Below, piece after piece: positions 1 through 10,696 of a DNA stretch of 64,000 bases. The position numbers and the translations under genes are program-made. The stretch covers positions 1,175,997 to 1,239,996 of the forward strand of contig FJOG01000007.1 in the NCBI GenBank assembly GCA_900073065.1, in the 5' to 3' direction. The notes below the pieces were generated by a model. That model was not told the DNA's origin and made no database searches. It saw nothing but the letters and a program-made list of their open reading frames with translations. The stretch comes from Phialocephala subalpina. Its lineage: Eukaryota; Ascomycota; Leotiomycetes; Helotiales; Mollisiaceae. Position 1 is the stretch's first letter, and each line of letters opens with the position of its first letter.

Positions 1-3000
1 TCGTTTGATGCATTTTGCGGTTGGTAAGCTGGTGTCTTGGCTCCAGAACCCCAGGCATCTCCACTTCCGGTGTAGCCAGGTGTCTTTGAACCTGCGTTGA
101 AGTTGTCTTGGAGACCGTATGCTGGAGTTTTGGCTCCAGATGACCAAGCTGGTGTTCGGTTGCCAGCTCCGTATGCTGTGCGGCTGCCGTCGTAGGGGTT
201 GGCGGTGCGTGAACCATCTGCAACCCATCCAGGAGTTCTTCCGCCGTCACCACCAGATGACTTCCAGGCTGGTGTTCGTCCACCATTTGCTCCAGCAGCA
301 GGTGCTATTGTATCATTAGCACGAAATCCAGAATGGGCAATGGTATGACTTACTTCTTGCAGTACCCCATGCTGGGGTTCTCTCGGTTCCACCAGCTGGC
401 ATTGGCGTACGGCCTCCACCCCATCCACCGTGGCCCGGAGTAGCGCCTCCCATACCACCACTACCACCACGAGGCGTAAACCCACCTCTACCACCACCTC
501 TCGAGAGCGGATCGATGCTCTGTCCAGTGAGACGGTCCTTGAAGCCTAGAGCATCCTTAGGGACATTGACTGTCTTGCTCTTTGTGTGTAGTTCGACACG
601 AGCATTGGTGTCGGTGGTCTCCTTGACAATACCAAGCAATCCCTTGTAAGGACCTTTTCGAATAGTCACAGTCTGACCAATAGAGCGATCTCTACCAAAA
701 GTCTTTGGTGGTGCCATATCACCATTTGCTCCTCCAGCATTACGCTTCATCGCCGGATTCATGCTGTTGAGATCGGGACCAGAAGCTGTTACCAGTCGGC
801 CACCCTTGGCAGACACAGTTGCCACGCTTGTCGTACGCGTGACGAAGACACCTGCGTTCTCGCTTTGAGCAGAATTTCGCAAGAATAAATATGCTCTGTG
901 AATGTGGATGATCTTTCCAGATCTGCTCTCGCCACCTTGCTCCTTGACAACATCGTCGAGTCGAACCTCAGAGCCGTTCTTGTCAGTTGCAACAGCGTGT
1001 TTGCGCTTCTCCAACTTATTCGAGATTTGTGATGGCAAGACTGTTCGAGTCTGGCTGTTCTGATCGAGGACAACCAGCGATTCTCGATCAACTTTGACAA
1101 CGCAACCAACAGTCGAGGGGTCTAATTGAACCAAGTCCCACAGTTCATATTGTCCGAGAGATCCACTGCCGCCAGAATCGCTTGCTTCCCGTAGATCCTT
1201 GCTAAAGACTGTGACTTCAGTATTTCCTTGATCAGTCAAGAGTGTGACGCGGTCTTCGGAAATCTTGACAACCATGCCGACTTCGTCCCGGAATCTGCTT
1301 CCACCAATGACCTTGACATGGTCACCCTCTCTGAAGCGTTTTCGGAGACCTTTCACTGGCACTTCGATGGTTTGGCCACGAAGGTCGCCCTCAGACACCG
1401 CCATAGTAACAATATCGCCTTGCACCGACACAGCTTTACCGATGACACCCTTCTGTTCGCCCTCGTAGACCTCGATGATATCTCCGGGAAGGTAGGATGC
1501 ATTTGCGGTGCTTGCCTTGAGACTGGCGGCGAGAGCATTCAGATCCAGGTTCTCTGTACCATCCTCGGCACCAGATGCAAATCTTGTGACTTCTTCTAAT
1601 GTTGGATTGACATCCTTTGTGACCAGGACCTGGATCTTGACTTCCTTCTCGCAGTAACCGTTGACATACTCGTCGCCCATGTAGTTCCATGTCTTGGTGT
1701 CTGGTCGTCCCTGCAAGTATTTGGCGTGTCGCTTCTTGGCCTCCACTTCACTGAAGAGTCTCTGAGGAGGTCTTGGGCCTGCAGTTGGTCGCTTTCTCTT
1801 CGCACCAAATGCATCTTGCGGGGCATTCGCATCATCGTGAAGGCCGTAATCGAGACGCGGAACATATCTGACCCGAACCTCAAGACCGGTATCTGTAACA
1901 TCGATGACCTGGGCAAGATCTCCTGCATATTTCGGTGGTCGTCTCAATCGCACATATGCTCCAGGCTCCAAAGATGGTGTCTTTGTGACTCGCAAGAGAT
2001 CCGGCATCTCCTTGATCTCGACCAACAAGCACTTCGTTCGTGGGTAGACATTCATCATGCCATCCAAGGCAGCCATCACATCTGCTTGTCGCTGTGCCTC
2101 CACATAGATGAACCCCTTCATGGTTGATGTTGTTCCTCCTCGCTCGAAAGCACAAGTGATCGCAAGCTCTTCCTTGGTGCCCATTCTCTCCTCAATACGC
2201 TTCATGATGGAGAAAACGACCTCTCTTTCCTTGCCTTCCTTACATCTGACAGCCCAAATGCTTGGATCGTCGACACTGGGTAGGAGGAGTCGCCTTGGTA
2301 CTACCGCAGAGTCGCCCATAGCTCTCCCAGTCCTATTCTTGGTGGCATACCTCTGTCGCAAGATCTCTGCTTGTTTCTCAGCATCGAGACTTGCTTCCAT
2401 CTCACGTCTCCTATCCAACTCTCTGTGCCGCCTGTCATCTCTCTCTCCACCCTCTGGCAGATCTGCCAAGTCATCGGGATGAGTATCTGCAATGAAATTG
2501 TCCTTGATCTCATTGAGCTCGTCCTCGTCGTCGTCGTTCTCGTCCTCGTCTTCATCGACTTCGGCTTCGACATCGAGGAACTGATTTCGGCGTTCGCGTC
2601 TGCGCTTTCTGCGATGACCCTGGTTTCATGTTAGTCGGCTACTCGGTCTGCAACCACAATGCAATCACTGTGCTGCTTAGAATTGAAGCAGGTACTCACT
2701 GTGATCTCTTCCTCCTCGTCGTCCTCTTCTTCCTCGTCATCATCGTCGTGTGCGCCTGGCGCGGTATCTTCACCCTCACCTTCCGCATCCTCATCGTCTT
2801 CCTCCGCATCATCATCCGCTGGTCTACTCTTTGAGTTGCTCACTTCATCATCAGATTCAGTGGCTCGTCTCTTAGAGGCCTCATTCCGCATCTGCGCTTC
2901 CGCGTCGTCATCGTGATCCGAACCACCGGCGCCCTCATCATCGGAAACATCAGCAGGTTGTGGATTGAAATTATCGTCTTCGTCTTCGCTGTCACCGAAA

Positions 3001-3029
3001 TGAGCGTTGAGCAGATTCGATGTGGACAT
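1..3029 (-). CDS. SPT5: Transcription elongation factor Spt5 (3' end beyond window)
   Basis: Three exons are read on the minus strand: 2700-3029 (ATG at 3029), 354-2619 and 1-304, which is open at the window edge. The introns at 2620-2699 and 305-353 have GTGAGT/CCAG and GTAAGT/ATAG ends and keep the frame. Order seen: a very acidic N-terminus rich in D/E/S; a basic KRRRERR stretch; an NGN domain from about residue 230 beginning [15 protein letters not shown]; several KOW modules (for example [50 protein letters not shown]); then a Gly-rich C-terminal region with repeated RTPAW, RTPGW and KTPAY units continuing to the window edge. Spt5 with Spt4 (DSIF) binds RNA polymerase II and controls processivity, pausing and co-transcriptional processing; the TPA(W/Y) repeats are the CTR phosphorylation region. 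The acidic start, NGN, KOW and CTR order makes the identification firm. The stop codon is not in the window. Confidence 0.96.
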
Positions 3030-3349
3030 GCTGTTGACTTTTGGTGGGTAATGAATGTGGAGGATTGTAGGCGATGGAGGGTATTTGTAATCGCGAAAAG
3101 CTCTAGGCAGCTGCTCTCTGGCCTTGTTAAGGACCTCGGAGATATATTCGAATGAAGAGTGGTTCGAGGGTGTAGTTTTGGTGTGAAAGAGCACCAGCTG
3201 GTTTCTTTGACAGAGGCTCAGGAGCTCAAATTCCTAGCGCGCTTTAGTGTCACGTGAAACAAGTCAGCCTCGTTAGCTCGGGCTTGCGATCCCCTCTTTT
3301 GGAAGGAGGTGCCGAGGATTTGTTCAATCCCAATGATGAAATCGAAATC
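3030..3349. promoter_or_regulatory. Divergent intergenic region, SPT5 / quinone oxidoreductase
   Basis: About 320 bp separate the two divergent start codons, so both promoters must lie here or extend into the genes. No clear TATA box or repeated site was seen. Confidence 0.4.
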
Positions 3350-4901
3350 ATGAAAGCGATTCTGATAGACAAGTTCGTCCAAGTCTGTTACTAATTCCTC
3401 TCTCAAATTTGCGTTTCAATTCGTTAACTTTCCTTAGAAATATGATGATATCCAGATATCCGAGGTTTCTCAGCCTCGTGCTCGAGAAGGCGAGGTGCTT
3501 GTCAAGATTGAAGCAGCAGGAGTAAATTTTGTGGACCTGTTATATGTAAGTAATCAACGTAGAACGCATCCGTTACTGTTCAATTTTTCATTTTCCTCCC
3601 AATTTCTGTCATTTCCTGATCTCAATGTCTGCCCAATCCACACATCCACCCTGCTATGGACTACTACCTCCATTGTCCAAAATTTACAAGTATAGTACAT
3701 TCAAACTCCAATGTCCATCCTTCCCAATCACAAATCCGCCACCTAAACCTCGAAACTCAATGTCCCAACTCCCAAAGTACAACCACTCACCTCCACCAGG
3801 CACGCGGCAAACACCAAAACAACCGCTCCCTCGTCAAACCCCCTTTCATCCTCGGCCTCGAATTCTCCGGCACCGTCCTCCTCTCTCCCGCCACCTCCCG
3901 CTTCCACCCTGGAGATCGCGTCTTCGGCGGAGCTCAAGGCACCTATGCCTCACACATCTCCATCCCGTCATCCTCTCTTCATCACATCCCATCAAGTTGG
4001 GACTTCGTCTCCGCCGCCGGCCTAGCAGCCACCGCTCCCGTCTCCTACGGCGCCCTAATCCTCCGCGCCAAACTCCAACCCGGAGAAACGGTCCTGGTTC
4101 ATGCAGCGGCTGGGGCTCTGGGGTTGATGGCTGTGCAGATTGCGAAGGCGGTGGGTTGTAGGGTTATTGGGACCGCGGGGTCGAGGGAGAAGATGGAGGT
4201 GGCGAGGAGGTTCGGGGCGGATAATGTTGTGGATTATGTGAAGAATGAGGATGGGTGGTGGGAGAAGGTGTTGGAGATAACGAGGGGTGAGGGGGTTGAT
4301 GTTGTGTTGGATAGTGTTGGATTGGTGGTGAGCAGCCTTTCCTCGTTTTGTGTGGTGGGACATTGACGCTGGTTCCCATACCCTGATTGAAATGGGACAT
4401 CGAGCAAGGAAAATGGTCCGATTTGAAGATACAGAACTGACGTTCCAGGACAAATCCCTAAAATGCCTCAAACAAAAGGGTCGAATCCTAATAACCGGTT
4501 TCGCCGGCACTGAAGGAAACATCGAGAAAATAGCAATGAATAGAGTGCTTCTCCGACAAGCTCAAGTAATCGGCTACGTTCGTCTCCCTTTCCCACTTCA
4601 CCTGTTCCCTTCCAACTTCACTCGTTCTATCTCTCGTTCATTCCATCGTTCCTATCGCTCGTGCTAACACAAGCAGCGTTATGGCATGACAGATAGGATC
4701 AACCCCGCAGAAACAGCCAAGATATGGGAAGGAATAAAAGATATGTGGGAAAAGGGTCTACTTAGATCGACGGTGTATGGTAAGGAGTATAGAGGGTTAG
4801 AGAGCGTGGTAGAGGCGATGAAAGATCTTGCTGAAAGGAAAGTTTGGGGGAAAGCAGTTATCAGGCTGGATGGTAAAGTTCAAGAAAGGCCGAGATTGTA
4901 G
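3350..4901 (+). CDS. NADPH:quinone oxidoreductase, zeta-crystallin-like MDR family
   Basis: Five exons give a 340-residue protein: 3350-3382, 3438-3545, 3800-4327, 4449-4577 and 4677-4901. The first exon encodes only MKAILIDKFVQ. The reading continues with EVLVKIEAAGVNFVDLLY, then ARGKHQNNRSLVKPPFILG, then the Rossmann nucleotide-binding segment VHAAAGALGLMAVQIAK, and VDVVLDSVGLV/DKSLKCLKQKGRILI. This order and length fit zinc-free medium-chain quinone reductases, which reduce quinones or activated alkenes with NADPH. No catalytic zinc ligands are seen. Two donor sites are weak (GTCTGT after exon 1, GTTCGT after exon 4), and one intron is 254 bp against about 55-120 bp for the others. Frame continuity and family conservation support the model. 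The physiological substrate cannot be told from sequence. Confidence 0.88.
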
Positions 4902-5156
4902 GAATAGCGTTGGAATCAACTTAGCATTTCTGCTTCATTGATCGCCAATAATCTGCTCCCAAGCATAAGGTAATGCAGCTGTCTTAACTGAAACCCGTGA
5001 AACATCGTCGCCCATGCTTTTGGCCTATGTTACATCAAGCAGATGGGTATCTGGTCCCCAAAGGCTCGGATACTGATGCCTCCTCAATTTACCCGAACGC
5101 CTGGCTTCATGATGCTAATCGCTCAATACGATCTATTATCGCTTCAAGAAATGTCG

Positions 5157-7424
5157 TTAAAGCTTGACTGCCCAAACCTGTGAGATGTGATGTCAGTATA
5201 CTGTGAGTATAATGTAAAGAAAATTCTACGTACCCCGCGACCTCCACTGACTCCAAGCCAGTCTCCACCATCATTGTTTAGTGCTGAATGCGGTGCCCAG
5301 CTGAGGTTACCAACTTCGTAGTCGCACTGCCAGCTAGCAGTAGGCCCACGAGTATTGTCTGGCACTGGTGCTCCATTCATATTCTGTCCTGGAGCCAGTG
5401 CGTTATTTTGGTTGAGCAGGTCCCAAACAAGAACCAACGAGTCGTCTGCTCCTGATGCCAAGGTTCCTCGTCGAGATGGCGACCATTCTATGCAATTCAC
5501 ATTTGCTGCGTGACCTCGAAGTTCAAGCAGTGCCTGGCCAGGTTGTCTCACATCAAGTATCCGTATGACATTGGAGTCTTGAGAGAAGGTTGCTAGGAGA
5601 TGTGTGTCGTGTGGTGATGCTGCTAGTCGTAGCAATGGAGGAGCGTATGACATCGTTTGCTGTGCCAGTGTAGGGCTTATTCTGCCTCCAGGGCTGGCAT
5701 CTACAGATTATTTAGAAACGAAGAACTAATCACCTGGAATAACATACCTTTGTCGTCCTTGGCTGTAGGTTCGTAGATGATAGTGCTATGTTCTAAGCTT
5801 CGGAGATCAAACATTCGCACGCTACCATCCGCACCACAACTGACAAATACATCAACGCTGTTAGCACAAAATCTCACATCGAAGACTTCCTTGTCGTGTG
5901 CGATCAATTGCGTCTTGGCAGTCAATGTTGGGATGTCCCAAATTGTACATGTTGTATCAATACTCGATGTTATGATAAGACTAGGAGAGACGGTGTTCCA
6001 GTCGAGTGAGGTAAGGGGGGCAGTATGCTCTGGTGTCTTCGAATTCGAGAGGAGAGCCAAGGGTGTAAGCTTGCTTGCAGGCAAATCTCGACCATGGTTT
6101 GCAGACCGAGTTATGGAGTTGCCAGGAGATGCAACGGGTGTTTCTGACGGCAATGACCACAATCGGAGGTGGTCGCCAGATGTAGCAAGGAGGTCTGTAG
6201 ATTGCTTCTGAGAAGATGGAGGTTCCCATAGCAGCCGTGTAACTGGGTATGAATGCGTAGCTTCTGCGATTTTGACAAACTCAAGGCCGTATTTGGGAGC
6301 TCCTGGAACATAGGATTCGGATGGGGTAGGGGTGATTTGAGAGTCTAGAATTTGAATCTTGCGGAAATTCAGTAATCGTCCCGAGACTTAGGCAACATGT
6401 AGAGAGGATAGTAAAATAGAGGGGTAGGAGAGGGGCAACCCACGAAATTGTGTCCGTCTTCGAGATAGCTTCCTACTGCCACCTTTCCTGCATCATGGTT
6501 CTGAGCAGGCCATTTGCACCAGTCGAATGCATAGATCGCCCATGGCGCAAGGTAATTGCTATTTGTAGGAACCGCATTTGCGCCATCATAGGAATAGGGG
6601 TTTGCACCAGGTAGGCTGTCGTTTAGGCCAGAATCTGCGCGTGGTCGAATATCCGCAAGTCCAAGAGGAGTATTGGAAACCGTCCTCTGCGTATTCTGCG
6701 GCGTGTACTTCTGATTCGTGGGCGACGCAAATTGGCCTTGGTCTCCGCTAGGTGTAGTAGGAGTGAAGGGCGTATACCCTTGTTCAAACCCAGCGGCTGG
6801 GCTCGATCTTGTGTAGCTATGAGTGAGGCCTAGCGCCGAGGACCTTGAAGGACTGGAGTATTGCTCTTGGGACATAGTCTGAGGGAGTGTCGATATCGTG
6901 GGCGCCGTGTTGGCAGATAATGGACCTGGCCGCCCCGGTTGTAGAGAGCCTGGGAGCTGCCCCGCATTCTGGTATTGGGAAGCCTCTGGAGTAGCTTGCT
7001 CGAGGCTGATCCGGGGACCACCTGGTGCGTAGTCTCTGGGCGACAGAGCGCCGCGTTGAGAGGCCATGTTCGCGGTATTCGAGGTCAGATGAAGCTCATC
7101 TGGATGTCGGCGTCTAGGCGTCTCGTAAGCTTGGGACTGGTTCATCGGGCCGCTCACAGATTGCGCAGTCGTCGCGTTGTTCGAAAGCTGCGGGGCGTAT
7201 GTAGATGTGGTTCCTAGCTGCCCTCCAGCGCCGGCGTTCGAATTCGAGTTGGTCGCGTTGTAGAGATCGGTGCTGGCTGTGGAGAGGGTGTTAAGATTGC
7301 CAGTCGGTGCTCCAAAGGAGCCTAGGTTCTGAGCAGCTTGCAAAAGACCAGAAGCTGCGCCGGGGGGGAGATGAGCATTTTCTGATTGTGAGTGAGAATG
7401 GCGGTGGAAGTTGAAGGGCGGCAT
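5157..7424 (-). CDS. DCAF7/WDR68-type WD40 protein with long disordered N-terminus
   Basis: Four exons: 6444-7424, 5748-6357, 5234-5700 and 5157-5177, giving about 692 residues. The last exon encodes only VWAVKL and the stop. The first ~290 residues are low-complexity, rich in S, N, Q, P, T and G. The conserved part follows: APWAIYAFDWCKW, then KVAVGSYLEDGHNFIQILDSQ across the first splice, then WD units such as LTSLDWNTVSPSLIITSSIDTTCTIWD (split), FDVRFCANSVDVFVSCGADG and CIEWSPSRRGTLASGADD. This matches the eukaryotic AN11/TTG1/DCAF7 family, adaptors for DYRK/HIPK kinases and CUL4-DDB1 ligases. The known family core is about 340 residues, so the N-terminal extension doubles the protein. An in-frame codon upstream would add 21 residues; I prefer 7424. 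Confidence 0.86.
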
Positions 7425-8186
7425 TGCTTCACGAGCTATTGACCTCAGGAGCGTTGGTGTTACTCGATAACCTACGGCGCTCCACAACGTTGGGTAGCAA
7501 CTCTAAAAATGTCACAAACAGCACGGATCGTGAGATGAACAATGAAAAGGAATTGGAAAAACCAAAAGCCCGAAGAGAGCAGTCACTAAAACTAAGTTTC
7601 ATTTTGTGGATCTTCAATCTTTGCAGAGAATATTTACAGAGAGCTTTCTCACAAAATAGCCTCTTTAATGGCCGAAAGTCCACATGCTGATCCTTCAACA
7701 GCACGACTTTTTGGCTCTCAATATCTACCCACGAAGGAGTACCCAAAAGGTGATACCAGATCATAGTATCCTAGTTTAAACAATGTGTTTCTTTATCCCT
7801 TGAATTGGCATCAAGATCAAGGTCAATATCGTTGGGTATTGATGGCCGGGACTCGCGTCGCCAATGGGTCACCGTAGAATCTTGTGATGGCAAGTGCAAG
7901 CGCTCTCGCGGGTTCTTCCTTCTCTCAAACGTCACTTTCCAGGTTGAATATCAAACCAAGTGTTTCAATTGTTGGTGACAGAGTCATCAATCTGCGGCAC
8001 CGAACCATTTCACACGCGATCCTGGGAACATACTTTCGCACAAGTAGTCTGACAACTAAGTAAGTCAACATCCGATTCGAAGACACATGCCATCTCAAGA
8101 AGCTCATTATTGTGAAGGGCACCTCCACTCTCTTAATCGAGGCATCGCTCATCAAACCTGGAGAGCAACCATTCCATGGTCAGAAG
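7425..8186. promoter_or_regulatory. Divergent intergenic region, WD40 gene / PPAT gene
   Basis: About 760 bp without a supported gene lie between divergent starts. It must carry the upstream regions of both. No motif stood out. Confidence 0.35.
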
Positions 8187-9422
8187 ATGTCGCAACGTTC
8201 GCACTCTCTGCTCCTCCTTTCGCCACCGCCGTCACCAGTCACCTCGGCATTACTGTCGGCAGCATACCGACCAGCACTCACTGCTACCTTCTCGGCTCTT
8301 AAAAGGCTCTTAAGTACCACGGAACTACTTGTTGTCCTCCCATGTCCAACTTTGCATGGACACCTCCAAGCTCCCAGATCAGAGATCTATACCGAGGCCC
8401 AGAAACTGCTTGGGGGAGTCTACAGCCTGATATATGTTGTTTGTGCCAACCTCGGTGTGGATGTCGAAACTGAAACACCAGGATCTGTCGATTCACGCAT
8501 TCTGCTTCTGGACCATGGGTTCTCTCAGCAATACTCGACGGATTATGAGTCTGGATTTGATCCTTCCGTGGCCGGGCCGATCATTGACCTTCCTACGCTT
8601 GCTTTCACCCGCCGCAAATGGGATATCATCTTCTCTGTGGACGGAGAGGAAGGGCAAGCATTGCTTGCCAGGTACACCGATTTGGCAAATCGAAACAGTC
8701 CACCACTCTCTGGCCGCGTGGAGATTGTCAGCGGTGGTGTCAGTCTCGTCCAGAAACAGCCTGCACTCAATCAACCAGACCAACTCAGCGCATCAGTTCC
8801 ACACCATGTTGTTATTGTTGGTGGTACCTTTGATCACCTTCACGCTGGGCACAAATTGTTACTAACTGCCACTGCCCTGCTTCTTCAGCCTCATCCCTCT
8901 GCTTCACTCCCAGGGCGAAGGTTAATTGTAGGTATTACTGGCGACGCCCTGCTCAAAAACAAGAAATACGCCCAGTATCTGTCCGGTTGGAAGCAGAGGC
9001 AAGAGTATGTTGTCGACTTCCTTCTATCCATACTTTCCTTCACTCGCTCGAGCTCCGAAGAAGCAATCAGCACGCAGTCGTTCGATGAGCCTGTTGTCAA
9101 TGGGCATGCCATTCACACCAAGATCGTGGCATGCTCACTAACAATCGAGTGTGTGGAGATCCAGGATCCCTTTGGACCCACGATCACAGATGAGAGTGTC
9201 ACAGCTCTCGTAGTTTCGGCCGAAACCAGGTCAGGTGGCAAAGCAGTCAACGATAAGAGACTGGAGAAGGGTTGGAAGGCTCTTGAAGTTTTTGAAGTTG
9301 ACGTCTTGGATGCACAGGATGTCGAGGAGAGTTCCAGTAACGCGGAAGACTTTTCCTCAAAAATCAGCAGTACGGAAATACGCCGCCGGCTGGCCGAGGC
9401 CGCCCTTATTTCCTCTCTGTAG
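8187..9422 (+). CDS. Phosphopantetheine adenylyltransferase (CoA biosynthesis)
   Basis: Single-exon protein of about 411 residues from ATG 8187. The C-terminal half starts with a cytidylyltransferase-type nucleotide-binding motif, VVIVGGTFDHLHAGHKLLL, containing the HxGH signature (HAGH), and later KYAQYLSGWKQRQEYVVDF, matching eukaryotic PPAT domains (human COASY N-terminal half, yeast Cab4). The enzyme transfers AMP from ATP to 4'-phosphopantetheine, giving dephospho-CoA. The N-terminal ~200 residues are the weakly conserved leader found in fungal homologues. No dephospho-CoA kinase domain follows, so this is the monofunctional fungal form. The frame is open upstream of the chosen ATG, but without another ATG that looks better. 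Confidence 0.87.
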   Translation: MSQRSHSLLLLSPPPSPVTSALLSAAYRPALTATFSALKRLLSTTELLVVLPCPTLHGHLQAPRSEIYTEAQKLLGGVYSLIYVVCANLGVDVETETPGSVDSRILLLDHGFSQQYSTDYESGFDPSVAGPIIDLPTLAFTRRKWDIIFSVDGEEGQALLARYTDLANRNSPPLSGRVEIVSGGVSLVQKQPALNQPDQLSASVPHHVVIVGGTFDHLHAGHKLLLTATALLLQPHPSASLPGRRLIVGITGDALLKNKKYAQYLSGWKQRQEYVVDFLLSILSFTRSSSEEAISTQSFDEPVVNGHAIHTKIVACSLTIECVEIQDPFGPTITDESVTALVVSAETRSGGKAVNDKRLEKGWKALEVFEVDVLDAQDVEESSSNAEDFSSKISSTEIRRRLAEAALISSL

Positions 9423-10696
9423 AGATAGGAGACGCTTGCTTGCTCTCGACACACCTTCCGCACCTGTGTCCATGACGATATTGTCAACATTATGTCCTAG
9501 GTTCGGGTTTCTCCTCTTCGCTCGCAGACGTCGGATATCACCGAATTGTTGGTCTTTCGCATTTCCAAGCCGTCTCCTGCATGCCCATCACAACCATATG
9601 CGATATCAAATGTTTTAGCTTCACCAACATGAGGAATTTCTTTGATTGTGGAGGAGACGGTCTTCCCCGACTTGAGAGAAATGCCGCAAATCTTGCTGAC
9701 ACGGGGCCTTTCCCCCACCCTTATGAGCTTGATCACACTGCAACTTACACAGGTTGGCCACCACAAAGGCCTCTTGCGTGAGTCCGTCGATAGTATATGC
9801 ATATCATCCATGGCGGTCTGTTGTAGAATTACGGCACAGCCTGCGGTGACTATGACCATCCATGCAGCACAGGATCGGCTGAGAGGGGAGAAGTTGGAGG
9901 ATGGCCTAGACAAATGCACGTTGATGGCGCTCTCGCTGCTCCAGCGGCCCGTTCCCGAAGCCTTATGAGGTGGGATGACGGGACAGGGTCAAGATAGGCG
10001 CCTCCTCGACCAATGATCGTAGACGACTCGCAATGGCATGCGACCACACTTGCCTTTATGTGCGTCTAACAGCATCAAGCATCTCGTATATGATCACGAT
10101 AACATACATCTCCCCCGATGCAATATTCCCCGGCGGGTAGCCAACAAATCCGATGTTAGTGAGAAGAGGTTAACAAATCGAGTGGGTTCGCTTAACTGCA
10201 CAACACCCGAAAAGGCCGACACGGAAAGACATCCCGTTAATGCAGCCCCATTACACAGCATCGAATCGAGTCCTTTTTTCTTCACCTTTTCAGCAACAGG
10301 GATTGGAGGAGAAGGCGATCATGTGATCTACCCGGGCCCAAAGATATGTTACCCTAAGGATTTTCATGGGTTTGATACGTCCAATTATGCTCTGTGACCC
10401 CAACTTTTCCTGCACAAGAGATTACAACCAGCGAATGACCAAGAGCAACTGAGTGATCTTCTCCATTTTCGTAGCACCAACTGTCCAGCGATTGCCGGAT
10501 GCATAAACACGTCAGAACTTCCACCTTCCCGGTTAACCAAGGATTCGGAAATGTGTGCTGGCAACTTCTCCAAATCTACTGATCTGGTTGGACTTCAAAC
10601 TTGGTGTTGTGCTCTGGGTTTTGCCTCCCACCGAGATCGCAGGACAATCCAAATTCTGGGCCTGGCTGCCGTCCATCTTTCTGAAGACCTGTGACG
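9423..10696. other. Intergenic, 1.27 kb, no supported gene
   Basis: Open frames occur on both strands (for example minus 9497-9919), but none has recognisable domains, a good start context or a clear intron pattern. Nothing else was seen. Confidence 0.4.

Noticed and set aside
2400..2900. Plus-strand Ser- and Val-rich open frames opposite SPT5 exon 1
   Set aside because: They are complements of the acidic D/E codons of Spt5.
9497..9919. Minus-strand 140-codon open frame downstream of the PPAT gene
   Set aside because: Reads smoothly but has no recognisable motif, lies in a 3' region, and the opposite strand is equally open.
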